Below are positions 25,486 through 34,062 of a DNA stretch of 64,000 bases, piece by piece. The stretch's first letter is position 1. Each line of letters starts with the position of its first letter. The notes beneath the pieces are model-generated. The model ran no database searches. It was not told the DNA's origin and worked only from the letters and a program-made list of their open reading frames with translations. A program made the position numbers and the translations under genes. The DNA lies in contig NZ_LGIW01000011.1 in the NCBI RefSeq assembly GCF_001275385.1, positions 172,942-236,941 on the forward strand, written 5' to 3'. The DNA comes from Exiguobacterium sp. BMC-KP (GTDB taxonomy: Bacteria; Bacillota; Bacilli; Exiguobacteriales; Exiguobacteriaceae).

Positions 25486-27390
25486 TCACTCCTTTTTCGG
25501 GTCTAGACGCGGGACATCGGTCGAGTACATCCGGGACGATTCTGACGTCACACGTGTCTGCGTTTGTTCGATGTGCTTGAGTTCTTTTTGTGTCGTCGTC
25601 TCCAGTGTCTGATAAATCGACTTTCGTTGCCGCTGTGTTCCGGATGATGTCTCTTGCGACTCAGTGATAGAAGGTGAAGAATTGCTCGCGCCTGAAGAGG
25701 GTAGAGTACGTGCTGTCTCTTTAGGTGTCGTGTTAGATGTTGATCCTGAGTGAATAGAAGATGGATTAGGTGCACGTGTTCCAATAGGTTGTTCCGACGG
25801 TGAAATAGGTTGCGATGCGACAGCTGTTTCAGAGGTATTGAACGCATCAGGTAAAATAGTTGGTTGTTCCTTCATCGATCCATCGGGCATCTTCGGTTGT
25901 GAAACAGGTGTTTGCGATGATGACGGAGTAGTCGCAGGTGATTGTGGTGAGACGGAGTTCGAACGGCGTGGCATGGACTCTTTTGATGTTGTTACAGTCG
26001 GACTCTCCGAATTCGTGTCGTGCGTCGATAGATCAGTGGATTCAATGCGCTGGTTCTCTTGTCTTGTTGGTCGTGAAGTGCGCTCTTGTGCTTGCCAACG
26101 AACTGGCACACTATCGGACGAACGATCCGGACGACCCGTCGGTGTACCACCACCTGATGGCGGATTCGGTGGTAACTTTGTACTAGCAGCTTCTGAGGCG
26201 GATGGAGTAGTAGGGCGTGATGTCCTCTTCATCGTCTGTCCAGCGATGCGAGCCCCGACTTTTGCCGTACCTTTCCCGACAGCATACGCACCAAGTGCGA
26301 CACCCCACCCACGTTTCAGACCTGCATCCATGCCGAAGAGGCGTTCGACCATGTTCGGTCCATCAATCAAGGCAGCGGAGAAAGCAATCAACGCGATCAA
26401 ATAGGCAAGACCGTCGAGTGTATCAGCAAGATAAGCCGTCCCAATCGTGTAGAGCTTAATCGAGACGAAAATCAAGATAATGACGAGGAATGTATTCAGG
26501 ATGCTTTGAATGACTTTCTTCGTCTTTTGTCCGCTATGCAGGTCGGCGGGGGCGACTAAAATCGCTAAAACATAATTAAAAGCCAACTCGAACGAAAGGC
26601 GAGCCAGCTTGTAGGCAATCGAGAAAAGGGTGAAGCCCATCACACCAAGGGTGACAAGAATCGTCAGCCAGTTCGGATGGTAGCGATAGTAGTACTGGTT
26701 GTTCCATTCAACGCCGCTCTGGTCTAACTCGGTTTCGGTCATTTCTTTCCCATTCCAAGCAAGTTTGTTCTGAGAAATATCTTCACCTTCTTTACTCAAT
26801 CGATACTCATCGCTATCAAATACATCATTGATGTCTATATTCTTGATTTGGCTTGCTGGAACAGAGTTTGGAATTTTAATTTTTGTATCTTTGAAAGCAG
26901 TTTTATCGTATTCGACTAAATCATGTACATTTTTTTGGAGCACTGACTGTGATAGAGTATGATCCCGATTTTCATATACTCCATCTTGATTGATGTTTGT
27001 AATGGCTTTGTCTGTGAACTCACTTGTCTTTATCATTGTCGGAGATAACAACCCTAAAACTAACAAAGTGATAAACAGATTGATGAGAAATCCTTCTCGA
27101 TCAAATTTTTTCTGGAAAATCATCAAGTAACCGGTAAATAAAAAGCTCCCAGCTAAAATGACATATAAAAAAGGTTGAATCGTCTGAACGAATTCAACCA
27201 CTTGAGGATTATTAAAGAATGATTTTATGAGGAGGATATCATTTGTAATTTGTTCAAGACCATCGATGATGAAGGAGAGACCTCTAACGAGAAGCCAACC
27301 AATAGAACGAAGCGCATCTCTCACTAAATCACTGATGCTCAATAAGTCTTGAAATTCCTCCAGTTTGGGTGCTAGATCTCCATTAGCCAT
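25486..27390 (-). CDS. VirB6-like polytopic conjugation protein (pLS20_p028-type)
   Basis: A 634-residue membrane protein. It has an amphipathic start, two membrane helices at about 70-120, an exported loop to about 225 and four or five further helices to about 350. The C-terminal 250 residues are a disordered Ser/Thr/Pro/Gln-rich tail. Layout matches the pLS20_p028 family and VirB6 in general, which form the membrane channel. The disordered tail has a base composition like the rest of the gene, so it is not an obvious later fusion. Confidence 0.75.
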   Translation of the reverse strand: MANGDLAPKLEEFQDLLSISDLVRDALRSIGWLLVRGLSFIIDGLEQITNDILLIKSFFNNPQVVEFVQTIQPFLYVILAGSFLFTGYLMIFQKKFDREGFLINLFITLLVLGLLSPTMIKTSEFTDKAITNINQDGVYENRDHTLSQSVLQKNVHDLVEYDKTAFKDTKIKIPNSVPASQIKNIDINDVFDSDEYRLSKEGEDISQNKLAWNGKEMTETELDQSGVEWNNQYYYRYHPNWLTILVTLGVMGFTLFSIAYKLARLSFELAFNYVLAILVAPADLHSGQKTKKVIQSILNTFLVIILIFVSIKLYTIGTAYLADTLDGLAYLIALIAFSAALIDGPNMVERLFGMDAGLKRGWGVALGAYAVGKGTAKVGARIAGQTMKRTSRPTTPSASEAASTKLPPNPPSGGGTPTGRPDRSSDSVPVRWQAQERTSRPTRQENQRIESTDLSTHDTNSESPTVTTSKESMPRRSNSVSPQSPATTPSSSQTPVSQPKMPDGSMKEQPTILPDAFNTSETAVASQPISPSEQPIGTRAPNPSSIHSGSTSNTTPKETARTLPSSGASNSSPSITESQETSSGTQRQRKSIYQTLETTTQKELKHIEQTQTRVTSESSRMYSTDVPRLDPKKE

Positions 27391-27416
27391 GATGGTCCTC
27401 CCTTCTCTGTCTGCGT

Positions 27417-27833
27417 TTAATTAATAAAAGAGGTTACTTCATCTTCGATTGCCTTTTCATCTAACGCAGTAAGGTCGAGAGAACGAACTAATTTACCATT
27501 CTCTAGTTTGTACAGACGACCACCCTTTAATTCTCCATGTTCATCTGTAGCACGATTTTCTAAATCTTTTCCATTAGGTTGAAAAGGATTAAACAAGTTT
27601 ATTTGTACATCTTCTTTCTCAGCGATGTCCTTCACTTTATCTACATAAGGCTCAAATTCTGCTTTACTGTCGCTATCAACAAGTAAGAAATTGCTTTGAT
27701 CACTATCTTTTAGTTGATCAATTTCTTTTACAGAGACTTGTTTAAGAGACTTTGCTTCACTATTTTCACTACAACCGACCAAAAGTAACGCAGAGAAAAT
27801 CAATAGTACGAAGAGTACTCGTTTCGCTTGCAT
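27417..27833 (-). CDS. Conjugation-associated lipoprotein, thioredoxin-like
   Basis: A 138-residue lipoprotein. The start at 27833 is set by GGGGGT 6 bases upstream and a proper signal (MQAKRVLFVLLIFSALLLVGC). The mature part has a thioredoxin-like pattern (SNFLLVDSDSKAEFEPYVDKVKDIAEKEDV, then a KGGRLYKLENGKLVRSLD strand pair) without a CXXC. Similar lipoproteins occur in transfer operons and may guard against redundant transfer or assist folding; the role is inferred. Confidence 0.65.
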   Translation of the reverse strand: MQAKRVLFVLLIFSALLLVGCSENSEAKSLKQVSVKEIDQLKDSDQSNFLLVDSDSKAEFEPYVDKVKDIAEKEDVQINLFNPFQPNGKDLENRATDEHGELKGGRLYKLENGKLVRSLDLTALDEKAIEDEVTSFIN

Positions 27834-27887
27834 GAATTTACCCCCTTTTTTCAGTTGGCGATACCTGTTTTGGAGTAATCTAGTCAT

Positions 27888-28008
27888 TACAGATTGTTAA
27901 ATTCAAAGTATTCGACATTATGGTTATTCAACTGATAGAGTCTTGATTCTTTCTTAATAAAATTTAAAGTATCTTTTATATACAAATGTCTCATATATAA
28001 ATTAAAAT
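27888..28008. other. Short AT-rich gap within the conjugation operon
   Basis: No frame or clear hairpin. It marks, with the next gene, an AT-rich insert (27.9-28.5 kb) in an otherwise GC-richer, tightly packed operon. Confidence 0.4.
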
Positions 28009-28437
28009 TTATTGATTTTCTTTAAACTCATTTTTTAATTCATTTAGCTTCAGTTTTATCATGTTTAAATCTTTTTCAGGAAATTCGCCGTCCGGACACT
28101 CCTCGAAATATAAAATATATTCGTAAAGATCAATGTCATTAGGATCCAATGCTATAGCTCTCATTGCATGATACAAGCCTATTTCATAAGCTCCTTCTAT
28201 GTGACATAGAGGAAATGCCATTAGAATTGAGGAAACATAATGAAAGTTACTTGTTTCTTTACGTTGTAGAAGATAGGACATGAAAGCGTAAACTACCATA
28301 CTTTCTGTATTACTAGCAATATCCAATATAATTTCCTCTAGTTCTTCTACTGTGAGTCCGAGAATAAGTGTTTCCGCTTTCTCAAATTCTGTGCTAAGAA
28401 TTAATTTTTGTAGTTTTTCTCTTGGTTCTACTGTCAT
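28009..28437 (-). CDS. Hypothetical helical-repeat protein, AT-rich insert
   Basis: A 142-residue soluble protein. Paired helices resembling TPR units are visible: EFEKAETLILGLTVEELEEIILDIA, then CHIEGAYEIGLYHAMRAIALDPNDIDLYEYILYF. Similar stand-alone proteins in Bacillota are found beside toxins or mobile genes, and an immunity role is possible but unproven. The gene has lower GC than its neighbours and loose spacing on both sides, which suggests later insertion into the operon. Confidence 0.6.
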   Translation of the reverse strand: MTVEPREKLQKLILSTEFEKAETLILGLTVEELEEIILDIASNTESMVVYAFMSYLLQRKETSNFHYVSSILMAFPLCHIEGAYEIGLYHAMRAIALDPNDIDLYEYILYFEECPDGEFPEKDLNMIKLKLNELKNEFKENQ

Positions 28438-28525
28438 CCTTCAACCACCTATATCACTATGTTATTTAAGGTTGTAATCCTTAACTTCACCTTTATCCTA
28501 AAACTTAATTTTTAACTAATTAATT

Positions 28526-28768
28526 TTATTCTTTTGATGTTAGATCGCAATTACTAACATGAACACGGAAATCGAATGTGTCTATAAGTGTAACAGTTTT
28601 TCGGTCGCCTGAGTCTGGGTCTTCTTCCTCAAATACGACGAGGAATCCGTCCCGGGTCTGGATGTTCAAGACTTCACCACGACGGAGACGCTTCTTATTC
28701 TCCTTGATGATGGTCGCAATGACGCGGAGTTCGCGCTGGACGCGTTCCGTGCGTGTCAGTTCTGTCAT
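28526..28768 (-). CDS. Small hypothetical protein of the transfer operon
   Basis: An 80-residue protein: a basic helical start (TRTERVQRELRVIATIIKENKKRLRRGE) and a beta-rich second half (GFLVVFEEEDPDSGDRKTVTLIDTFDFRVHV). It follows the coupling-protein gene by 12 bases. No family is recognised. Confidence 0.65.
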   Translation of the reverse strand: MTELTRTERVQRELRVIATIIKENKKRLRRGEVLNIQTRDGFLVVFEEEDPDSGDRKTVTLIDTFDFRVHVSNCDLTSKE

Positions 28769-28780
28769 ATGATGCCCTCC

Positions 28781-31168
28781 TTAGACGCCATGCCGAAGTT
28801 TCTCGAGTCGTTTGCTGATGATCGTCTTCAAGAAATGGCGCTGGTTGTCGGTCACAGGAATTGTCTTATCTAAAATGCCTTGTTTGAACAGATCAATCGG
28901 TAACGTATCGTATTCGGTCGTCTCGAAGATCGAGCGTAGGATTTTCGGTTGCAGGACATCGCAGACGCGCCATTCTGTTGCGTCAAGTGTCTCCTCCTCC
29001 GTCTCAACCGTTTTCGATGCAACTGAGGCGCCGAGATGAAACGGGACACGAAGCGTATTCAGGTCGAGGTGGGCATGTGCACAGGGAATGACGAGATCGT
29101 TGATGGAACGGTCCGTATTAAAGTCATCCGCCAAGTAATCATAGCGGTATTTCATCGCCGTCCGTCCTGTCAAAAAGAGAGGATAGGATTGGATTCGTTT
29201 CTGTTGCTTGTCTTGCCGCTTAATGACGCGGATAATCAGCATCTCGCCTTCCTTCAGTCCCATCACTTCGGTTGCCGTCAGCAAGCGGCGACCATCGACA
29301 CTTTCCGTCTTCGACTTTGAGAGCGAGAATGTTTGTCCGGAACGTGATTTCGTAACGATTGTTTGCTCTCCGAGTTTCTTCGAGATCAATTCTGCCGTCG
29401 ACTCATCTGCTGTCAGTAGGTAGTGCGTGTTTCCGCAGTTCCCGTCGATCGTCTTCCAATCTTCTCCGTAAAGGTTCTCGAGCTGTGCGTAGGACTGGAT
29501 AACGAGGTTGAAGCGGATGTTCCGACCGAGACAGACGGTGATGATGTTCGCCATCCCTTCAATCGCCGGCATGTTCCCGAATTCGTCGAGCAGGAAGATA
29601 ACTTGGCGTTCACAACGTCCGCTCGTCGCTTGCGAGGCGACGCGAGCGAGGGAGGTATAGACTTGTTTGACGTACAGTGAGGCGATGACATTCAGTGTTG
29701 GATCATAGTCCGGAACGATCAGAAACACGGCGACAGGGCGCGGATGCTGACGAATCTCTCGGATGTCGATTGGTGCATCCGTCGTCCAGTCGAAGACACC
29801 GTTCGTCTCGTCTCTGCAACCTGAGAGTGACACGGTGTACTGCTGTCCTTCACTTTCTACGGTGATCTCGGTATCCACCTCAAGGTTTTCTTCGTGATGG
29901 AGTACAAAACTCCCATCGTCGTCCGTCGTCAAAGCAAGTTGTTTCCCACCTGGGAAGGAGAACGTCAACCGTGACAAGGGAAGGGCACGTCCGCGAATCC
30001 AATGGTTAAAACCAATCAGTTTCATATCAAGTGAGTTTTGTGCCGTTAAACGTGCTGTCGCATCAAGCGTGAAAATCCCGAGCTTAGCATTCGTATTGGC
30101 GAGGATACTCGCGCGTGTCTGACCACCGGAGAAGTGAAGCGTCGCGTATTGCATACGTGCCGGATGATTCTCCGGAAAGGCTGCGAAGAAGACATCGAGT
30201 GCCGATTGTTCCTGTCCCATTCCATCGATGACCGAGCGTGAGCCGAGATCGGACAACATCAAAGCGACGTTATACATCGTGATCTTCTCCGGTTCATGTT
30301 TCGCTTGTTCGCATAACCCGAGAATCAGAGCGGTGCAGAGGTCCGTCGAGGAGTTGCTCCAGAATGGATCTTTTGCTTTCGGGTCATGATAGAGCATGTA
30401 GGCGACCGAGCGGGCATACTGTTGGGCGAGAGAGTAGTTCTCGTCCAAATAGGCGTTGATTGTCAGCTGTAACAGGTTATAAGACATCGATTGCGATGGA
30501 TTCATCAGGTTCAGGACCTCGACCTGATAGCCGCGTGCTTCGAGTGTCTCTTTGGAAGAGGCGAATAGTTCACCCTTCGGATCATTGATGATCAGGCTAG
30601 CCTGACGTTCGGCACGACTGTAGAGGTCGATTGTCGAGAAGACGAACGTCTCGCCTTTCCCGGAACGGGTCGTCCCGATGACGAGATTATTGACGGCACT
30701 ATCATCAATGTAGAGACGATCGCGGTAACGGCCGACCGGGACACCACCAGATCCACTATAAGTCTTCTTACGGTCCGGAACATCGCGATACTGCTGTTTC
30801 AGCTCTTGGAACGTCGTGAAGCGGGCACTGCCCTTTTGAGCTGCCTTGAGATCGCGGAAGTTGAGCCAATACTTCAATAAGAGAAAACCTCCGAGTAGAA
30901 AGCAGACACCGAACAAAGCGAGAGCGAAGGAGGTCGACCAAGCAAGCGTAGTCCACCAATTCGATTCGTACTGAAGCGGGGAGCCGGTCGTCATTTTCCC
31001 GTCCTGGAAGAGATTTTGAAATGTCGCTTGTAGGAATTGAGATGCCACATTGAGTATTAGGAACAAGAGAATAGGTAAAGCAATCAAGAAGATAAAACAG
31101 CGCCAAAACCAGGTAGATGAAAGAATAGATTGTGATGACTGTGATTTATTCATTATTTCAATCACCAT
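28781..31168 (-). CDS. VirD4-type coupling protein with inserted beta domain
   Basis: A 795-residue type IV coupling ATPase that brings the relaxase-DNA complex to the channel. Two membrane helices lie at about 22-48 and 75-99. Walker A is GTTRSGKG (165-172), Walker B is VIFLLDEFGNM (near 520). Between them, residues about 390-460 form a beta-rich insert (RLTFSFPGGKQLALTTDDDGS to TVSLSGC) not needed for the ATPase core. An alternative start lies 15 bases downstream (MNKSQSSQS). Confidence 0.88.
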   Translation of the reverse strand: MVIEIMNKSQSSQSILSSTWFWRCFIFLIALPILLFLILNVASQFLQATFQNLFQDGKMTTGSPLQYESNWWTTLAWSTSFALALFGVCFLLGGFLLLKYWLNFRDLKAAQKGSARFTTFQELKQQYRDVPDRKKTYSGSGGVPVGRYRDRLYIDDSAVNNLVIGTTRSGKGETFVFSTIDLYSRAERQASLIINDPKGELFASSKETLEARGYQVEVLNLMNPSQSMSYNLLQLTINAYLDENYSLAQQYARSVAYMLYHDPKAKDPFWSNSSTDLCTALILGLCEQAKHEPEKITMYNVALMLSDLGSRSVIDGMGQEQSALDVFFAAFPENHPARMQYATLHFSGGQTRASILANTNAKLGIFTLDATARLTAQNSLDMKLIGFNHWIRGRALPLSRLTFSFPGGKQLALTTDDDGSFVLHHEENLEVDTEITVESEGQQYTVSLSGCRDETNGVFDWTTDAPIDIREIRQHPRPVAVFLIVPDYDPTLNVIASLYVKQVYTSLARVASQATSGRCERQVIFLLDEFGNMPAIEGMANIITVCLGRNIRFNLVIQSYAQLENLYGEDWKTIDGNCGNTHYLLTADESTAELISKKLGEQTIVTKSRSGQTFSLSKSKTESVDGRRLLTATEVMGLKEGEMLIIRVIKRQDKQQKRIQSYPLFLTGRTAMKYRYDYLADDFNTDRSINDLVIPCAHAHLDLNTLRVPFHLGASVASKTVETEEETLDATEWRVCDVLQPKILRSIFETTEYDTLPIDLFKQGILDKTIPVTDNQRHFLKTIISKRLEKLRHGV

Positions 31169-31175
31169 ACTTTCA

Positions 31176-32267
31176 TTAAATAATCTTATTGATTTGTCTT
31201 AGCTTCGCTTCGAGCGACTCATTTAGCTTCTTTAACTCTTTTTTATCTTTCTTCTCCGATAACTGTCGCTTTTGACCCTCGAGCGCTTGAATTTCATCAT
31301 CGAGCTGGATGAGTCTTGCCACTTGCTCCTTCAATTTCTCGTCTTGAACCGTCTTGATGCTCTCTTGTGCCTTCTTCACATCTCTCAATACGATGTAGGC
31401 CCGTGTTTTAGCTTCCTGACGGGCAGTCGTCATCTCGACATCCGGAAGTGAGACGGCACGCTTATAGTCTTTCTGCAAGATAGCAAGATCGAACGTTCCT
31501 TCGTCCGTCGGATAAACGGCTTGGAAGGCTTGTAACATCTCTTGACGGTTCGTCGCGAATTGCTTCGACTGCATGATGATCGTCTCAACGTCGATCGGAT
31601 CGTTCGTCACAGCAACCGCTTGGTCGTAGTCCTGTTCTTCGACATACTGTGTAATCAGGAATTGCTGTTGTTCATCGTTCAGCGACTTTCGTTTTTCGAG
31701 TCGTTCGACGAGTAGATCCGTCTCTCCCGTCAACGCTGCTTCATAAAGTGGTTGCCAATCTGATGTTTCCGCTTGGACGCCGCTTGGTGGATCCGGCTGA
31801 ACGAGTTGGACAACGGACAACGCACCAAGGAGCAAGAGGCTGACACCACTTACGCCGTAGACGAGACGACGTTGACCGCGACGTAAGCGGGAGACGTGTG
31901 TCGCATTCGGCTGTTGCTGAACCACTGACATCGTCATCGCCTTGTAGGATTCCGGCGTCAAACGTTCTAGGTTCTCGAGTAATAGGATCTTCTTCGTCGC
32001 ATCCTCCTTTCGGATCCGAATACGCGGGATCCGGTCTTTCAGTTGTAAATAAAGATTCGGATAGGTCGGATCACCAAACTGGAAAATTCCTTTGTAGACG
32101 AGTTGGTTAGCATCATCAAAAATCCGGAACTCACTCGAGAAGCGTTCGTTCGCTTGCTGGGCTTCCTGATGAACTTGTGTCGATAATAAAAGCGCCTCCT
32201 CGTATGGTAGACGCTCATAATTCGGAAAGGTATCTTTCGGTATATCCGTGAAACGGATGAAGAGCAT
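31176..32267 (-). CDS. EssB/YukC-like bitopic protein of the transfer system
   Basis: A 363-residue product. The start at 32267 follows AAAGGAGGAG. The N-terminal 140 residues form a soluble domain, then one membrane helix (YGVSGVSLLLLGALSVVQLVQ) and an external alpha-helical part ending in a charged coiled coil. This soluble-helix-helical layout, including WQPLYEAALTGETDLLVERLEK after the helix, is like EssB/YukC of type VII secretion. The pseudokinase identity of the first domain cannot be confirmed by eye. Confidence 0.55.
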   Translation of the reverse strand: MLFIRFTDIPKDTFPNYERLPYEEALLLSTQVHQEAQQANERFSSEFRIFDDANQLVYKGIFQFGDPTYPNLYLQLKDRIPRIRIRKEDATKKILLLENLERLTPESYKAMTMSVVQQQPNATHVSRLRRGQRRLVYGVSGVSLLLLGALSVVQLVQPDPPSGVQAETSDWQPLYEAALTGETDLLVERLEKRKSLNDEQQQFLITQYVEEQDYDQAVAVTNDPIDVETIIMQSKQFATNRQEMLQAFQAVYPTDEGTFDLAILQKDYKRAVSLPDVEMTTARQEAKTRAYIVLRDVKKAQESIKTVQDEKLKEQVARLIQLDDEIQALEGQKRQLSEKKDKKELKKLNESLEAKLRQINKII

Positions 32268-32360
32268 AGATTCTCCTCCTTTGAAGCGAGACATCGTAAC
32301 GAAGACAATAAAAAAAAGCCATCCAATTTGGAATGACGGTCTGTTTGGTCACTTATTCAA

Positions 32361-32585
32361 TTAGAATTTGATATTATCGTTGACCATCTCAGCCAGCGTG
32401 AAAGCACCCATGACGATGATCAGGCCGACGGCACCACCGACGAGCCAACCGACTGCTTTCGAGCGTCCACGATCCCCCCCGAAAATGAAGTAGAAGCCAC
32501 CAACTGCGAAGGCGATGGCTGCGGCGATGACGGCGAGTCCTTGAAAGAACTGGAGCAAGCTGAGTCCTGTCTCATTTAAGCCCAT
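32361..32585 (-). CDS. VirB2/TcpD-like small membrane protein
   Basis: A 74-residue product with two hydrophobic helices split by a short basic loop (GGDRGRSKAVG), the layout of VirB2 pilins and TcpD. The start at 32585 is fixed by GAGGAGG upstream; the longer frame has no such site. No signal peptide is evident. It is the second gene of the transfer operon. Confidence 0.7.
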   Translation of the reverse strand: MGLNETGLSLLQFFQGLAVIAAAIAFAVGGFYFIFGGDRGRSKAVGWLVGGAVGLIIVMGAFTLAEMVNDNIKF

Positions 32586-32599
32586 CTGTTTTCCTCCTC

Positions 32600-32788
32600 T
32601 CAATCCCGTGACGTAACTACAGGCGATGTGAAGTTCAGTTTTGAATCGAGCGCTTCTAAGATTAGTTCCTGGTTCTCTTGGATGACGAGCTGATGTTGGG
32701 CGTCGAGCCACTCCTCATAGTCTTTCCCTTGAATCCGGAGCAACTTCTCGGCAAAGGTCTTGTTTTGCTTCTGTTCACGTGTCGGCAT
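32600..32788 (-). CDS. Small charged protein, first gene of the transfer operon
   Basis: A 62-residue product (MPTREQKQNKTFAEKLLRIQ to the end TSPVVTSRD), helical, with many Gln, Lys and Glu. The start at 32788 follows AAGGAGTG. It is first in the operon behind a highly structured leader. Function unknown. Confidence 0.65.
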   Translation of the reverse strand: MPTREQKQNKTFAEKLLRIQGKDYEEWLDAQHQLVIQENQELILEALDSKLNFTSPVVTSRD

Positions 32789-32825
32789 AACGTACACTCC
32801 TTCCTTGAGGTCGATGCGCAGCAGC

Positions 32826-33064
32826 ACATCCTTAAGGACAGTCGGAGTCGATCAGGGCGGTGGGTTTGGAGCACGTTCCCCCACGAACTCTGACATCCGA
32901 TATTGGACGTCTGTTTAGGGTTTCTCGATGACCCTCAACGAATGCGTGACCTGTGGGCGAGTTTTAGGCGACTCTCGCCAAACCATTTCTGCGTATATCC
33001 CGCTCACCCGGTCACTCGTGAGGGACACGCCAATATGTGTTTGGAAGGACTGTCCTTAGCGATA
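32826..33064 (-). ncRNA. Structured leader or single-strand-origin-like region
   Basis: The ends AAGGACAGTC (from about 32833) and GACTGTCCTT (ending about 33058) pair to close a region of about 230 bases. Inside are GTGGG/CCCAC, GGGT/ACCC, GGCGAG/CTCGCC, CTCAC/GTGAG and CCAA/TTGG hairpins. No gene fits. It lies between the XRE gene and the first transfer gene, so on the minus strand it would be the operon leader. A single-strand replication origin is equally possible; TAGCGA, like the CS-6 motif of such origins, occurs next to the closing arm. Confidence 0.45.
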
Positions 33065-33138
33065 TGCTGCTACGGTCATTAATTCCTCTTATCATTGCTT
33101 CATGTTATTTCATAAGTAAATACGTAATCATAGATGGT

Positions 33139-33627
33139 TTACTGATGAACGAGTTTACGGCGTGAGACATGAATTAATTCGTCATCCGGATGCTTCCGTT
33201 TTGCGATGACTTGATTCTCTCCGACGACTGTCCGAATACGGTAATAGATCTGCGAGATTTCTTGTGTCTCCTTACTCTCTCGTTCGATCGCAATACGACC
33301 ATGTAGCTGGTATGTCTTGCCGTCGAACGTGCGCACAGAATCCGCTAGCGGGAGGTCTGCCAAATCGAAGCGTTCTTGCTTCAGGTTCGACCAATTCCGT
33401 TTCTTCTCCGTCCTTAAGTCGAATTCATCCCAAGGGATGGATCCTAGCGTCTGCTCACAGGCTGTCGCAAGAATTTGAACATCGAGGATAGAAGGAATCG
33501 AACGATTCCTCTCATAGGCGCTGATTGCCGCCTGCGAGATTTCTCCGTACGTTTTCTCTGCTAACTCTACCTGACTCCATCCATGTTCCAGACGCTCTCG
33601 TCGTAACCACTCTCCGAATCGGTACAT
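33139..33627 (-). CDS. XRE-family regulator of the conjugative element
   Basis: A 162-residue protein. The helix-turn-helix is at residues about 5-65 (FGEWLRRERLEHGWSQVELAEKTYGEISQAAISAYERNRSIPS). The rest, about 100 residues, is beta-rich and could sense a signal or form the dimer. Two ATG codons are six bases apart; 33627 is better spaced from AAGGAG. As the gene nearest the operon promoter it is the likely master repressor, but this is by position only. Confidence 0.85.
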   Translation of the reverse strand: MYRFGEWLRRERLEHGWSQVELAEKTYGEISQAAISAYERNRSIPSILDVQILATACEQTLGSIPWDEFDLRTEKKRNWSNLKQERFDLADLPLADSVRTFDGKTYQLHGRIAIERESKETQEISQIYYRIRTVVGENQVIAKRKHPDDELIHVSRRKLVHQ

Positions 33628-33681
33628 GTACATGCTCCTTTCCTTTGAGAACTACTTTATGACAATGTCTTCCTGATGATA

Positions 33682-33710
33682 GTTAGAATATAGCAGATTA
33701 TTCTGTTAAT
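33682..33710 (-). promoter_or_regulatory. Probable promoter of the XRE gene
   Basis: On the minus strand TTGAAT is followed after 16 bases by TATATT, about 60 bases before the start codon. A second TTGACA lies just upstream. Confidence 0.45.
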
Positions 33711-33770
33711 TCAACTTATATTTTAATATGTCAACTTTATTACATATGTCGAATAATGACGATACTAGTT

Positions 33771-33806
33771 GCATCAAGTCTAATTTTATAAAATTAGACT
33801 TGATGC
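33771..33806. repeat. Perfect 36-base palindrome
   Basis: An 18-base arm, GCATCAAGTCTAATTTTA, is followed immediately by its exact complement with no loop. It lies between the divergent XRE and helicase genes. No T run follows, so it is not an ordinary terminator. The rest of 33634-34062 is AT-rich with no gene. Confidence 0.8.
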
Positions 33807-34062
33807 GGTGAATATGTATTCAAATTGTAAAATATTTAAATAAGTAAAATGATTATTATAACTCAAAATTTAGCTAAGTCATTTCAGGAAAATTGATTGC
33901 GAAAATCGTATCAAATTAAGTAACCACTTTTATGTTATTTCGCATTTATTGCTAACTCTCATAGAAAAGAGATAATATGGTTTTAAATCCATATTATTAA
34001 AACGAATAAAAATTAATTGTATTTTTTAACTTTTTCATTTTATTTTTCCTTCATATTAAATT

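Noticed and set aside
25838..26404. Long plus-strand frame opposite the VirB6-like gene
   Set aside because: It mirrors the low-complexity Ser/Thr/Pro tail of the real gene and has no start signal.
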